Source: Aphrophora alni | Lineage: Eukaryota > Arthropoda > Insecta > Hemiptera > Aphrophoridae | Assembly: GCA_963513935.1 (NCBI GenBank) | Contig: OY740765.1 | Location: 76,491,718-76,555,717 of the forward strand | DNA: 64,000 nt | Direction of reading: 5' to 3' | Shown here: positions 10,589 to 21,784 of the stretch, one piece after another | Layout: the number at the start of each line of letters is the position of its first letter | Numbering within the stretch: position 1 is the stretch's first letter | Notes under the pieces: model-generated | What the model saw: the letters and a program-made list of their open reading frames with translations, nothing else | Told to the model about the DNA's origin: nothing | Database searches by the model: none | Made by a program: the position numbers and the translations under genes

Positions 10589-12954
10589 CAGTAGACTCTC
10601 ATAAATTTTGATCACGAAAATCCGGACCGGATGATAACATTTTTTTATATAATTTGCCGCTTTAGCGCCTTCAATTTTCACGCGATCTTCTGCATTGCAT
10701 GAATGACGTATTTTGTAATGATTCACGGGCAGAGGAAGTTTCCGTGCGGCTGAGGAGGGGTAGGGCATTGAAACACCCCCTCCACAACAGTCTGTTGTTT
10801 ACCCACTACACGCAGTTGACCGCGCCCACTCAGTGCAGACATCAATTTACCTTGTGTTGTGCTGTGTTTTTCGCGTCTCATTTTCAAATAAGATGTGTAA
10901 TAAACGTAAGAGGGTTTGTGTATCAGTAGAGAAAAAACTCCGTGCCATAAAACGAATTGATGCTGGGGAATCCGCAAAAATAAATTGCTCTAGAGTTAGG
11001 TGTAGAAACAAGTACGGTTTCAGATTGGAGGAAAAATCGCGAACAAATAAAAAATGGTATTCCTCTCAATCTAGTGTAAGTGCGATAAAAGTGAGGAAAA
11101 GTATGCACAAAGGCAAATATGTAGAAGTTGAAGAGACATTGTTTTTGTGGCACAAACATTTAAGGGATAAAGGTGTTCCCGTTACGGGTCCTATGCTCCA
11201 AGAAAAGTCTTTGCATTTCAAGCGGGAAATTGAGGGACAAGATGGCGAATTCACTGCTAGTGACGGTTGGCTCGACCGGTGGAAAAAAAAGATATAGCAT
11301 TCGTCAACTCTCAATAAGTAGGAAGGCTTTATTTGCCAACAAAGACGCTATTCCTGAATTTAAGACGCTCCTATTTAGTATCCTTGACAAAGAAGGAATT
11401 TCCGGCGACCAGCTATACAATTGTGATGAGACTAGTCTGAATTATTAAATGTTGCCAACGAAAACTCTTGCATCAGAAAAAGAAGCTTCAGCCCCGGGCT
11501 ATAAAAAGAGCAAGGAACGAGTTACGGTGTTGGCTTGTAGCAATGTGACCGGCAACCATAAGCTTAGATTGACATTGATTGGAAAATCAAAATAACCCAG
11601 AGCTTTTAAAAAAATGAAATAAAATGATGAGTTGCCTCTTTGGTATACAAACCAACAAAAAGTGTAGATGAATTGTGCAATATTTAAGACCTGGTTTTTC
11701 AGTGAACTTGTCCCTTCTGTAGAAAAACATCTAGCTGCAAATAATTTACCAAGAAAAGCCATTTTGTTGTTAGACAATGCCTCAATACATCCGATCGCTG
11801 ACGAATTGAAAGACAAAGACATCAAAGCTGTGTTCTTGCCGCCAAATGTTACAGCCGTTTGCCAGCCTATGGACCAACGAATACTTCAGGCATTAAAGTT
11901 AAAATACCCTCGCCGACTTCTTAGCTATTTGATTTCGGCAATTGATAATGATGAGGATTACATCAGTGCACTGAAGAAGAATGATGTGTTGGATGTTATT
12001 AGGTGGGTAGCTGAAGAATGGGAAGAAATCACTCCTATTTAAATTGTTTCTTCATGGAAGATTCTCTTGGATCATGGGGGAAACAAGTTTAGTGAATAGA
12101 TGGCAGGGAGTTGAAAAATGATGAAAATAAAGTGGAAAAAAGAGCTAATTTCACTGTTAGAAAAAATCCCCAGATGTGAAGAAGTGAATGATAATAACGT
12201 CAATGAGTGGATGAATAATGACGATGAAGATGAAATAACAGATCACGATATTGTTAAAATGGTGACAAATGAAGAATGTTTGGAAGAAGCAGAAGAACTG
12301 CCCGAGTGCAATGTAAATTTGATCCCACATTCAGAAGGATTTAAAATGCTAGACGGAGCACTAGAGTACATTACTCAACAACAAGGAATATCTTCAGCCG
12401 ACATTATATGTTTGAGAAAGTTAAGAGACATTGCAGCAAGAAAACGTGGAGAAACGGTGAAGCAGAAAACTATTAAAGACTTCTTCAAGTTGTAATCGTT
12501 AGTTACATGAGTTGAACGTTATTTTTTTAGTTTGCTCATACAGTAATAAATTTCTAAGATTAAATTTTCAGTCCTTAAGTTTTACATACAATATAATACT
12601 TTATAAGTAAATTTCCAACTTGTAGTTTTGTTTTTACATACTGCATTTCTTGTTTTTCTAAGTGTATGGTAAAATAATGTAGATTCTTACGTTTTATTAA
12701 AACTGTTCAATAATGTTCACTGACTTATTTGTTCACTCCTGTGTTTTACTTAATTGCAGTCCAGTACTGTATTATGTACATTACAGTAACAGTACCATTA
12801 GTTAATATGTCAGAGTGTAACAAGTGTCGTTGGGTATCGGCACGGGCCGGTAGCGATTGCATGTGCGACTTATCAACTCTCGTATCGGCCCTGCGGCCAA
12901 CTTATATCCGACTCCGGGAAATCTGAATTTTTCGGAATCCGGGAGAGTCTACTA
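10589..12954 (+). mobile_element. Tigger/pogo DNA transposon, family 2, inactivated
   Basis: The ends are inverted: the left end begins CAGTAGACTCTC and the right end finishes GAGAGTCTACTA, with TA after it (the left dinucleotide is TG, probably mutated from TA). Both ends also carry a shared CCGGA-containing subterminal block. Inside is a broken pogo-type transposase (10893-12495). The element sits inside the Maverick-like remnant. Confidence 0.85.
10893..12495 (+). pseudogene. Tigger/pogo transposase (DDE_1), broken
   Basis: The protein begins at ATG 10893 with a basic CENP-B/pogo-type DNA-binding domain (KRKRVCVSVEKKLRAIKRI), then a second helix-turn-helix ending in SDGWLDRWKK. The frame shifts near 11290. 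The catalytic core is visible as NCDETSLNY (first Asp), LLLDNASIHP (second Asp) and QPMDQRILQ (third Asp), with GKSK..PRAF between them. Stops follow SLNY and several other positions, and a further break lies near 12042-12118. The C-terminal part is acidic and ends with KQKTIKDFFKL, a match to the PCNA-interacting (PIP) box pattern QxxIxxFF. Alignment with the intact copy at 26611-28218 shows the same domain order. Confidence 0.85.
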
Positions 12955-13041
12955 TACTTTTATTACTTTAACCTAATGTAAGTACTTTGACCTTTGCCTT
13001 TTGTGTCAATTATTTTATCTATTTCGTACATTTTTTTCTCT

Positions 13042-13432
13042 TCAAAGTATAACTTTTTGTATTTCACACTCATAAAAACTTCCTTCTATTTCTTACCCTT
13101 TTAAATCTTCCAAATCATAAATAGGTAGATTGACTACTATTTTAATTTAAAACATTTTTTCACTCCATTTGGATTTGTATCCTTTATCAAAATGACCCTT
13201 TTCCATAACAATTCTAACATTATCTCCGACTTTAAATTTAGGTTTTGATATATTTTGTACTTTATTGTTCATATTTTTTCCAAATGGATAATATATTGGA
13301 ATCGTTAACATCGGAAGGTGCCATTTTAATCATGGAATGTGTAGCTTTATTGTATGCTGTCATCAAATCTGGAAGAACATCTATGTATCTATATGTGTGA
13401 TTAAAAGTTAGATAACACACTGACTCTATAGT
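13042..13432 (-). pseudogene. Maverick-type retroviral-like integrase, C-terminal fragment (F54H12.3-like)
   Basis: Minus-strand translation from 13432 gives TYRYIDVLPDLMTAYN, MAPSDV and IWKKY, the end of the integrase catalytic core region. A frameshift near 13268 follows, then KFKVGDNVRI and GYKSKWSEKMF, a typical SH3-like C-terminal domain. Two in-frame stops (after KMF and after DLKG) interrupt the end before the block GSFYECEIQKV; the frame ends at 13042. The catalytic D,D,E residues are not present. This is the same class as the C. elegans transposon-derived protein F54H12.3. Confidence 0.75.
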
Positions 13433-13689
13433 TATAGTTTGATTGGTGTAGCTTGTGAATCACTGAAGAGGACGACCTTGTCGTTGAAACACGTCTGATA
13501 CTTAGGCGTATTTTTTGTGAGAATTCTGTTCTCTGTGTTTGTTATACTATATAATTTTTCTCATAAGTCAAGCTCAACATTTAATATAAATATATATTGT
13601 TTACTATATATTTATTTCTAGGGAAGTTTTTTTGTACTTGTTTATGAAGAGTATATGTATCTTGTGATTTCAACAATTCTTTAACTTTA

Positions 13690-14190
13690 TGTTATGTTAC
13701 ACAAGTTATCAATGTTTAAAAACACTTGAACATTAAGAGTTTAACTTCCATCTATCTCTTATTAATGTTTGGCTACTTGGTTTGTGTAAATTTGGGTTAC
13801 ACAAGATATCAATGTTTACTATGGACCATATTTCTTCATTGCATTGCATTGTACTTATGTAAAAGTGTTAGTTCCTACAAGATTTTAATGTTATTTCTTA
13901 TTTACTATGTACGTAGAGTAGCCGGGTTAGACTCGTCATCAATATTTACTTGTCACGCTATATTTCTTAGTGAAGAAACACTGTATTATATTTTATAAAC
14001 TTCGTACAAGATTAATATTTTTTATCAACTTTTTACATTAGGTTAGGTTACACTTTTTATCACTGTTTAATTATATATAACACTGTTAACTGACTATATT
14101 CCTACTTGAAGAATAAAAACTTCAAACAGGATTACTAAGTTTATCAACTTTTTTTATATTAGGTTAGGTTACACTACCTGTTTTTGTTTA
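13690..14190. repeat. Degenerate tandem repeat, about 100-130 bp, five copies, with TTAGGTTAGG motifs
   Basis: Related blocks with TTACACAAGTTATCAATGTT or a close variant recur at about 13695, 13797, 13930, 14048 and 14169. The last two are preceded by TTAGGTTAGGTTACAC. TTAGG is the insect telomere unit, but here there are only two units per copy. Confidence 0.6.
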
Positions 14191-17100
14191 CTTACTGTCA
14201 TCAACAACACTCTTAAAATTGTGTATCTCTTATCTTTTATTTACTTGTCACGGCAGACTTGGGGTAAGGTAGTTAAAAGGATATACGACAAATGATTATG
14301 ATATAAGATTTACAATGATTTTTTTAGATTGTGTTTTTTAATGGAATTATTCTTTACGGAATGTTTTAAAAACCTAAAGAGGTGATCTACAATAATGATG
14401 CCATAATTTCGTATTAAGTCAGATTTTTCTTTTAATTCCATAAATGATTTTTCTCAACAAATATAATTAATTATGTACTTTGGTTATGAAGTTTTATTGT
14501 GATTTTCTTTTTATGAAATAAATAGAAGTAGTATTTTTTAGGTAAATGAAAGGGAGTTTAGGTAAATATTGGTGATAGAATTATTTGTGATTAATAAAAA
14601 TTTGATGAAAGAAATAAATAAAAATCTAGTTGGCCTAGCAATGAACGGTATAATTAATAAAGTAAATTTCAGAACTGAGGTTTTTGAAAAATTTAAATTA
14701 AAGTAAAAAGTAGTAGGGGTAAGTAAATAAATATAATTTTTAAAAATAGGGGTGCCTATTAAAATTCACACAAAGGCGATTGTGAAAATAATAATGTTTG
14801 AATAAAATTTGTTAAAAGTTTTGTAAACACTATAAAAAGCAAGATATATAAGAACGTGTAATGGTTATTAATTTATGTTAGTGAATATAAGTAATCGTAA
14901 TAAAAATAGAATAATTTGAATGTTGTATAAGTGTGTTTTAGAATAAGAAAGGGGTTTAAATTTATAGCAGGAAGAAGGAACGGAAATCAGAACATATTAG
15001 TTGATGAAAAAATTTATCTTGCCCAGTTTAATATAATGACTTAGTTCAAGAAGTTTAGATAAACATGAAATGAAGGTCACTAACACTGCCTAGTGAAGTG
15101 AAGTGCTAAGTAATAAGATATTAAATAATAATGTGTGAATGAACCATTTAGTTAAGGCCGTATTTAAATTAATCATAATAAAAAAAAAAAGAAAATGTTA
15201 ATTTAGCTTTTTGTAGAAAAAAAATACCTTTAAAAGAAGTGTTGCAACGATGCATAACAAACCATACATCTGACATAACGCTTCCTCCCTACGACATTCA
15301 CATAATGATTAAAATGAATAATTAGACATTCAAGAATTTTTCCCCTCCCTCTTTAACAAATGGCAATCGAAGAAGTATGGCAATCATAGAGATAATTAGT
15401 AAATGAAATCAGAACGATATAATAACGACAGAATCAGAATAAATAATTGTGAATATAGCAATATATAGGAAGTTCAACTTGTACAAATAATTTAATTATT
15501 CAAAGAAAGTATACGAATTCAAGTTCATTGCTTCGTGAGTTAGAGATAGTGCAGTAAACAATAATGATCAGATTTCGCAGCTTAACAAGAATGCCAGGCA
15601 GACAAAAGCCTTGAGTATAGTTTATGACATGAAATATTTTAATAACATGGGGAATTATGAGATTGAAAATTTAAGATAGCATAGGGAACAAAGTGATTTG
15701 TATTAAAGAGAAAGATTCACCATACAATCATTATGTAACTTTTGAATATTCTCAATAAATAATTTGAGGAAATGTTTGTAAACTACTCAACATGCATTTT
15801 TATTTTTTATTTGTTTGTAAAATCATGTAAATTTCTTTTGTGTACACTCTACGCAGGAAGACAAGAGATCTAAGAATAATAATGATTATGAATAGCTAAT
15901 ATGAATAGCTAATATGATAGCGGAGAAAATAATAAACAGAATAATCAATAATACGTATACAACAATTATCCCCCCACGCTTGTAACATGTTAAATTTTTT
16001 TTTTTTTTTAATTGGTAGTTTTTTACAGTATTACAAATGGGTCGGACGATTGATTCTGTAGGACGAAGTTAAGGTAGGATGGGTAATGACCTTCGAATTC
16101 AAAATGGGTCAGACGTTTTATTCGGGGCTCAGTACGCCAAGACATTCAACTTAGTCATGAAAATAAAGACACAACAAGCAGATAGTAAAGTAGTTTATTA
16201 AACAGGGGGAAATAAATAATAAATGTTCTTGTGTCTTGCTCCCAGTCTAAATTGTTAAGATAAGGACGCAGGAAAGGTATGAAGATACATGACCGGCTTT
16301 ACTGTGTGTGCAAGAGTATGATTCTAAACCCTCTGGAGCAGAATTAAAAAGTCCATAAGGTTGAATGAAGGGTCCAGGAGATGAAGTATCGAAGCCATAA
16401 ATCTAAGTGAAGGTCACTGGCGCTGCCTAAAAACTTGATAAAGCATGAATGTGACATTTTGAAGCAGGAAGACAAGGCGTAGTAACATTTTTTTGGAGGG
16501 GAAAATAATGTCAATAATAATATCCAAATACGAAACATTTTGTGATGTATATCGTTTAGTTTTTTTGCAAAAAAATACAAATTCAATACCTAACAGTAAT
16601 AGAGATAGTTTTCCCTTTATCCTAATAAACGACAGTGGGGAAAAAAACAAGAAAAACAGTAAAGATACATATGGGAAGTTAAATTTCAGAAAAAAAGATA
16701 AGACATCGGGAGACTAACAACACCTAGAAACAAGCCTTGTTTTTTTAAGTGTGTAGGCGCGTTTGCTCCTTCAAGGCTAAAGTCCCGTTTTCTTTTGTTT
16801 TTTCTTGTACCCTCCCTTGGTACCGTTAAATTCCAACCTTCCCAAGGTGCACCTGGCACCATTACATTTCCTCCAATATGAATTGCTTTTTAACTGTTGT
16901 TATTATTATTTTATTTTATTTTTTTATTTTTTTTACATGAATTAATTAACTATTAATCCTTTTGATATCATCTAATCATAATTAATTGTAAATGATTAGA
17001 TTGATATTGTTACATTATATATATATACATACTGTAAAGAAATTAGAAAGTTAACAATGTTAATAAATATGAGTATACTGTTTTTAGATACTTTCTTATA

Positions 17101-17457
17101 CATTGGCTTACATAATAAGTTAGTTTACCATTAAATAAGACATTAAGTAAGAAGACATTTTGCTAGAATATCAAGGGGGGCCTATGACATAATTATGTTT
17201 TAAATACTTGCATCCAACAGAAAAACACTTGTAATAATAAAGATAATTTGTAACATGGCTAATTGAAAATGACCAATGTTTTTTCTTTTCTAATTTTTTT
17301 TTTGAGGAACATAACTGTCAAAAACTATACCCATGTAGGAGCTGAGCGGAACGGCTCTAGCAGTATGGAGGAGGGTGATGTAGCATAGTAGGGTTCAAAC
17401 AGAAACCAAAATAATAGAAAAAGGTAAATAAATATTGAGACTTGTGAGATAATATTA
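14191..17457. other. No recognised gene
   Basis: Very AT-rich, mostly purine-rich on the plus strand. Slightly GC-richer patches lie at 16030-16160, 16340-16450 and 16745-16870. The first (two GGGTCGGACG/GGGTCAGACG-type repeats and a later AAACAGGGGGAAA purine tract) could be LTR-retrotransposon leader or tail sequence, but I found no partner LTR. No ORF is convincing. Confidence 0.4.
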
Positions 17458-17534
17458 TGTAGAACAAAAACTCGAACACAAGATCTCACAAAAACTACGT
17501 TTATATAATCTTGTGTTCGAGTTTTTGTTCTACA
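17458..17534. repeat. Perfect hairpin, 27-nt arms, 23-nt loop
   Basis: Positions 17458-17484 and 17508-17534 are exact reverse complements (27/27). The left arm begins TGTAGAACAAAAACTCGAAC. A short direct repeat AATAGAAAAAGG lies at about 17413 and again at 17538, outside the hairpin. It could be a tiny foldback insertion or a small-RNA-like hairpin. Confidence 0.9.
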
Positions 17535-17862
17535 CAATAGAAAAAGGAATTAACATAATTTAATAAATTTAGCAACATTTTAATAAACTCATAAAAAGCT
17601 CCATTTGCAGTTTTGGTGGTCAGAAAGGAGGAGAGACACAAGAGCAAGCTAAGTGGTCAGTTCCCTTCTGGTGCCGCTACGGGTTAGTCGCTCGCGACAG
17701 CCATGATTTTCTTTCTTCCTTTTTTTTTAAATTGAATAATCTTTAAATTTTTTAATGAGGGGTCATACATTTTCTTTCTCGGCAGATGTAAATCAAAATT
17801 TATAAAGATATGTAAAATCGCTTTGTAATCATTAATTTAAAAATATATTAAATAAAAATTAA

Positions 17863-18186
17863 TTTTTAATTTTAAACAGCATTGTTCTTGACTTTGCGCC
17901 TAAAATTATGATCGCGCCAGTCCACCCTGACAGATTTTCAGTCGACGTGATCACTCAACCTGCTATCTGGGAATTCCTGGACCAATCTCTAGGGATTTTC
18001 GGCTGCAAAACAGCAGGAGGCTTCACACTCGCATGTCTATGTAAAGCAAGAGCAATAAGAACCTATCCTGCTGTAGCTATGGAAGTTGTTCTGGACTGGA
18101 CTCATGCAGCAATGGAGCAGGCTGTTAAAGGTTCATTTCTCAGAACAGTAAAGACTAGGTTAGAAGAAGAACAATCAGCAGGGTAA
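17863..18186 (+). CDS. Orphan ORF, terminal-exon-like, unknown function
   Basis: An open frame runs from 17863 to a TAA ending at 18186. It is preceded by an AT-rich tract ending in AAACAG at 17879, a good splice acceptor, after which the reading is IVLDFAPKIM and then the ATG-started 92 residues. The segment is clearly richer in GC and CpG than its surroundings and has coding-like composition. It contains GIFGCKTAGGFTLACLCKAR, a patterned helix EVVLDWTHAAMEQAVKGSF and a charged C-terminus. I do not recognise the family. It may be the last exon of a plus-strand host gene or an internal piece of a transposon. No polyadenylation signal is obvious after the stop. Confidence 0.45.
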   Translation, partial: FLILNSIVLDFAPKIMIAPVHPDRFSVDVITQPAIWEFLDQSLGIFGCKTAGGFTLACLCKARAIRTYPAVAMEVVLDWTHAAMEQAVKGSFLRTVKTRLEEEQSAG

Positions 18187-18319
18187 TAAGAGAAAGATAT
18201 GTACAGTTCAACTTTGATAGAAGATATAGCAATCAGAACATAGCTATTTTTTCAAAGAGCCAAACAACCAACAAAGCAAAGAGTTCCCTAATCATCAGTT
18301 ATAGTACGGTATGCGATTT

Positions 18320-19008
18320 TATATTGAATTCATTTAGATTAAATAACATCCTTTGGATTAGGAATCATTATTTATATTAAGTAACACTAATTAGATGAAT
18401 TATCATCTTTAGATTAAGTGACAATATTTAGAAAGTAACATTACTTTAATTAAGTAGTATTATTTACATTAAGTAACAATATTACCATTAAGAAACATTA
18501 TTTATAATAAGTAACAAAATTAGAGCAAGTGTCATTATTTCCATTAAGTATCATTATTTCAAATAAGTATAGTAATTGATCAACTATGATTATTTACATA
18601 ACACAACAAAATTACAAATTACTAACGTTATTTAAATTATCTAGAGAAAGCACCATTATTTGGACTACATAGCATAATTTAGATTCAGTATCATTATTTA
18701 TATCAAGTATCATAATATAGATTAACTAACTTTATTCATGTTAAGTACCATTATTTACATTAGATATCATTATTTGGTTATTTGTGTCAAGTACCACCAT
18801 TAAGATTAAATTTAACTAGATGAAGTAAAATTATTTATATTGAATTTATTTAGATTATGTATAATTATTTAGATTAAGTAAAATAATTAGGATTAAGTCT
18901 CACTATATGGATCAGGTATCATTATTGAGATTTATTTATATATTTTTTAGAATAATTATCATTATTTCAATTAGGTATCATTATTTATATCAAGTAACAT
19001 TATTTAAT
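18320..19008. repeat. 19-bp minisatellite array (same family as window start)
   Basis: About 35 degenerate copies of the ATTATTTACATTAAGTAAC-type unit with period 18-20 bp. The Penelope-like element at 19009 begins at its right edge; a trace of the unit (AACATTATTTAGTTTG) reappears near 20528, just after that element. Confidence 0.8.
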
Positions 19009-20477
19009 GAAAAAACAAACACAATATTTAGTAAATTCTACAATTTTATTAAGTCAAGCCGACCATGGTTTCGCCAGCAACGGCATTTACAAGGCAGCTT
19101 AACAAAAAGACATATAATAATACAAAAAGAAGAACAGTTACTTAACTAAAGGGGGGGGGGGGAGTAGAAAGGAAACATGTGGTCATAAGGAAGACAATGG
19201 TTTTAACAAAAGTGAGTTTGACAAAAATTCTACTTGACCATTGAGTACCTGTCTTTACAAAATATTCTCCTAATCTCTAACATTTCTAATGAATTTAATC
19301 ATTACTCTTTGACAGTAATAACCCATTTAAGGCTAACATTAAATACTGGTATAGATTTGTAGATGATGTTTTATGTTTATTTGAAGGATCTGACCGCCAG
19401 ATTCAATTACTGTTTAATTATTTGAATTCTATTAATGAGGCAATACAATTCACTATGGTATAAAAATTTACTTACTATAAAAATTGAAAATGGTAACCAT
19501 AGTTTCAGTATTTTTAGGAAACCTACGTTTACTGACAATATTATACATTCTACATCACAACATCCTTTTAGTCACAAAATGGCCGCCTTCCATATTATGT
19601 TGCATCGTCTCATTAACATTCCAATGTCTATTAACGATTTTTGTAGGGAATTAACTTGCATTAAACAAATTGCTTTAAATAATGGTTATGATGTTAACCT
19701 CATAGAAAAAATGTTTAAAACTAAATTGAAAAATAATGCAAAATTACTTATATTTCCAACTGTAGATTCTATTAAAACCGTACCAAAATGGCGTAGAATT
19801 AACTATATTGGTAAGGTTAGCTATGCTGTTGGGAATGTATTAGAAAAGAAAAATAATTGTAAACCAGCTTTTTAATGCAAAACAATTTAGGAAAAATGTT
19901 ACTAAATTGTAAGGATAAAATAGATAACATGCAAAAAAGTGGTGTTTATAAATTAATATGTAATATTTGTAATGCAGCTTATGTAGGCCAAACAGGCCGT
20001 AGTTTTAAATGTAGGTTAAGTGAACACGAAAGAAGTTGGCGGTTTGGTCATAATGACTCTTAGTTTTTTCCAATCATTTAAAAACTCATTTAGTATCCGA
20101 TTTTTTCAATAATTTTTAAGTTTGAGATTTTCCATGTCAATGCAAAAAGTAGGAAATTAAATTCGTTAGAAATGTTAGAGATTAGGAGAATATTTTGTAA
20201 AGACTCCAAACTGGTACTCAATTATCAAGAAGAATTTTTGTCAAACTCACCTTTGTTAAAACCATTGTCTTCCTTATGACCACATGTTTCCTTTCTACTC
20301 ACTCCCCCCCCCCCTTTAGCTAAGTAGCTGTTCTTCTTTTCGTATTATTATATGTCAAGTTTCAATATCTTCCTTAGTCTTTGTTAAGCTGCCTTGTAAA
20401 TGCCGTTGCTGGCGAAACCATGGTCGGCAAGACTCAATAAAATTGAAGAATTTACTAAATATTGTGTTCGTTTCTTC
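19009..20477 (+). mobile_element. Penelope-like retroelement, 5'-truncated, with inverted copy of its 3' end
   Basis: The core (19318-20277) encodes the end of a Penelope-type reverse transcriptase and a GIY-YIG endonuclease. The left flank (about 19009-19303) is the reverse complement of the 3' end (about 20157-20477): shared blocks include the 12-G run at 19152 against the C run at 20306, and CCATGGTTTCGCCAGCAACG against its complement. Inverted copies of the 3' region at the 5' end are a known feature of Penelope insertions. Confidence 0.8.
19318..20277 (+). pseudogene. Penelope-like RT plus GIY-YIG endonuclease, 3' part
   Basis: The reading starts with the RT palm motif YRFVDDVLCLF (the two catalytic Asp residues are present) at about 19348-19380. 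After a stop and frameshift near 19455 it continues as a thumb/linker region with RKPTFTDNIIH and HPFSHKMAA (19435-19875). It then passes to a second frame with SGVYKLICNICNAAYVGQTG, the GIY-YIG-like nuclease core as found in Penelope proteins, followed by RSFKCRLSEH. A stop after GHNDS at 20063 interrupts it; the last segment (SRKLNSLEMLEI) is still readable to 20277. The N-terminal RT half is missing. Confidence 0.8.
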
Positions 20478-20778
20478 GTTTAAATGGAGTTCTACCAAGT
20501 ACCTTCGGTCAATAGTGAAATCGTATAACATTATTTAGTTTGTGAGCACGTAGATTCGTTATTCGTACTTGGGGTGTGCAAGAATTACTTTTGATTTGAT
20601 AGTTTTACAAAATAAACTACTAAGATTGAATCAAAATTAACATACAGGTTTGGAGATATCAAGAGTTGTATTTTGGAAATGTGAATGGAAGTACAGTACT
20701 ACCTCGTTTATCCGGACCTCATTCAACCGGATGTCTGGATTATCCGGATCGATCCGGAACAAAAAATAAAAAATTTAA

Positions 20779-20900
20779 TCAAGGATAAAATAAAGCAAAA
20801 GCTTAAAGTTTCAAAATATTTTAATAATTACTGTATTTTGAATAATATTTATAATAGGCCTATTTTGAAACTTTAAGCTTTTGCTTTATTTTATCCTTGA
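20779..20900. repeat. Perfect hairpin, 40-nt arms, 42-nt loop
   Basis: Positions 20779-20818 and 20861-20900 are exact reverse complements. The arms contain TAAAGCAAAAGCTTAAAG. It lies inside the Tigger family-3 element, just after its left terminal region. Confidence 0.9.
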
Positions 20901-21376
20901 ATATGGAGTTTCAACAAGAAATATCTGCTATTACATTAATGTTGATAAAAACGTGATTTCCTCAACACTACAGTGTCGCCTCGAGGTATTAGGGCGGGTT
21001 GTTGATGCACTGGGAAGAGAAAGTGGAGGAGCAATGACCTCTGCGTCACCGTCCCCCTACCCCGATGCGGCATGACAGTGTGAAATAAATACAAACCAGG
21101 TGCATGTTTACAACGCATCATAAACCATCATGTCATTTTTACAACTTTATTGTTGTCGGGTTGCTAAGACTCAAGGGTGTAAATCAGTAAATGTGAACAT
21201 TTTGTCACATCTTAAAGTGGTGCCGCCAGCTTTGGGAACCCCGTTCTTTTTTTTTGGCAGTTGGCACATCATATCCCCAGTCAGGAGTATCGAGGACGTG
21301 AATGAGAATCGGCATAGTATTTAGAGGTGGGCGTTGTTACTGCTATTTATTTATATTCGTGTGTTAGCGTTTGTGC

Positions 21377-21511
21377 ATGGAAATGGCGACGAAACGAAAA
21401 TGTAATGTGCTTACAATGGCCCAAAAGTTAGACGCATTGAATCGTATAGACAGGGCCGCATTGAAACGTAACACCAAATTAAAACAGAGGAAGATAAATG
21501 ACTTTTTGTAA
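21377..21511 (+). CDS. Residual Tigger mini-ORF (start fused to end of transposase)
   Basis: A 44-residue frame from ATG 21377 to TAA 21511. The first half (ATKRKCNVLTMAQKLDALNR) is the N-terminus of a pogo-type DNA-binding domain. The second half ends in KQRKINDFL, the usual Tigger C-terminus. About 500 codons between them are deleted, apparently leaving the frame open by chance. It cannot encode a transposase. Confidence 0.75.
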   Translation: MEMATKRKCNVLTMAQKLDALNRIDRAALKRNTKLKQRKINDFL

Positions 21512-21784
21512 ATAACAACTAAACCCTGTGTAAATTAAAAGCATGTGTAAATATTTCAGGTGTGTAAATAAATGTTTTTCATCATTTACAGTACATTGTG
21601 TAATTTCGTGTATTGTGTAAATTGAATGACTGTGTACATATTGTGTTTTTTCATGACTTATAAATGGTAAGTTATCATTTTATATTTTGTTTTATTTGTC
21701 TTTCTATAATTTTGGATTATCCGGATTTTTGATTAACCGGATCACTTCCGGTCCCAATTAGTCCGGATAAACGAGGTTGTACTG

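Larger units (their letters stand above)
7930..13440 (-). mobile_element. Maverick/Polinton-type (adintovirus-like) element remains, split by a Tigger
   Basis: Two blocks on the minus strand belong together: an integrase C-terminal fragment (13432-13042) and three adjacent capsid-module pseudogenes (10575-8513). The 2.37-kb Tigger at 10589-12954 lies between them and ends only about 14 bp from the first capsid-module gene. In C. elegans the homologous F54H12.2 and F54H12.3 (integrase) are neighbours, which supports one ancestral element. The DNA polymerase B, ATPase, protease and terminal repeats expected of a complete Maverick were not found, so this is a partial and decayed copy. The left limit is uncertain; the acidic tract at 7960-8500 may be its tail. 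Confidence 0.6.
20694..21784 (+). mobile_element. Internally deleted Tigger/pogo element, family 3
   Basis: TA dinucleotides flank both ends (20692-20693 and 21785-21786). The inverted ends are CAGTACTACCTCGTTTATCC on the left and its near-complement GGATAAACGAGGTTGTACTG on the right (one mismatch). The interior keeps only the start and end of the transposase gene (21377-21511), and a perfect 40-nt hairpin is inserted near the left end. Confidence 0.85.

Noticed and set aside
13690..14190. Telomeric sequence suggested by TTAGGTTAGG
   Set aside because: Only two units per copy, within a degenerate tandem repeat and far from any array of TTAGG.
16030..16210. LTR-retrotransposon leader or polypurine tract
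   Set aside because: No second LTR copy, primer-binding site or pol sequence could be found around it.
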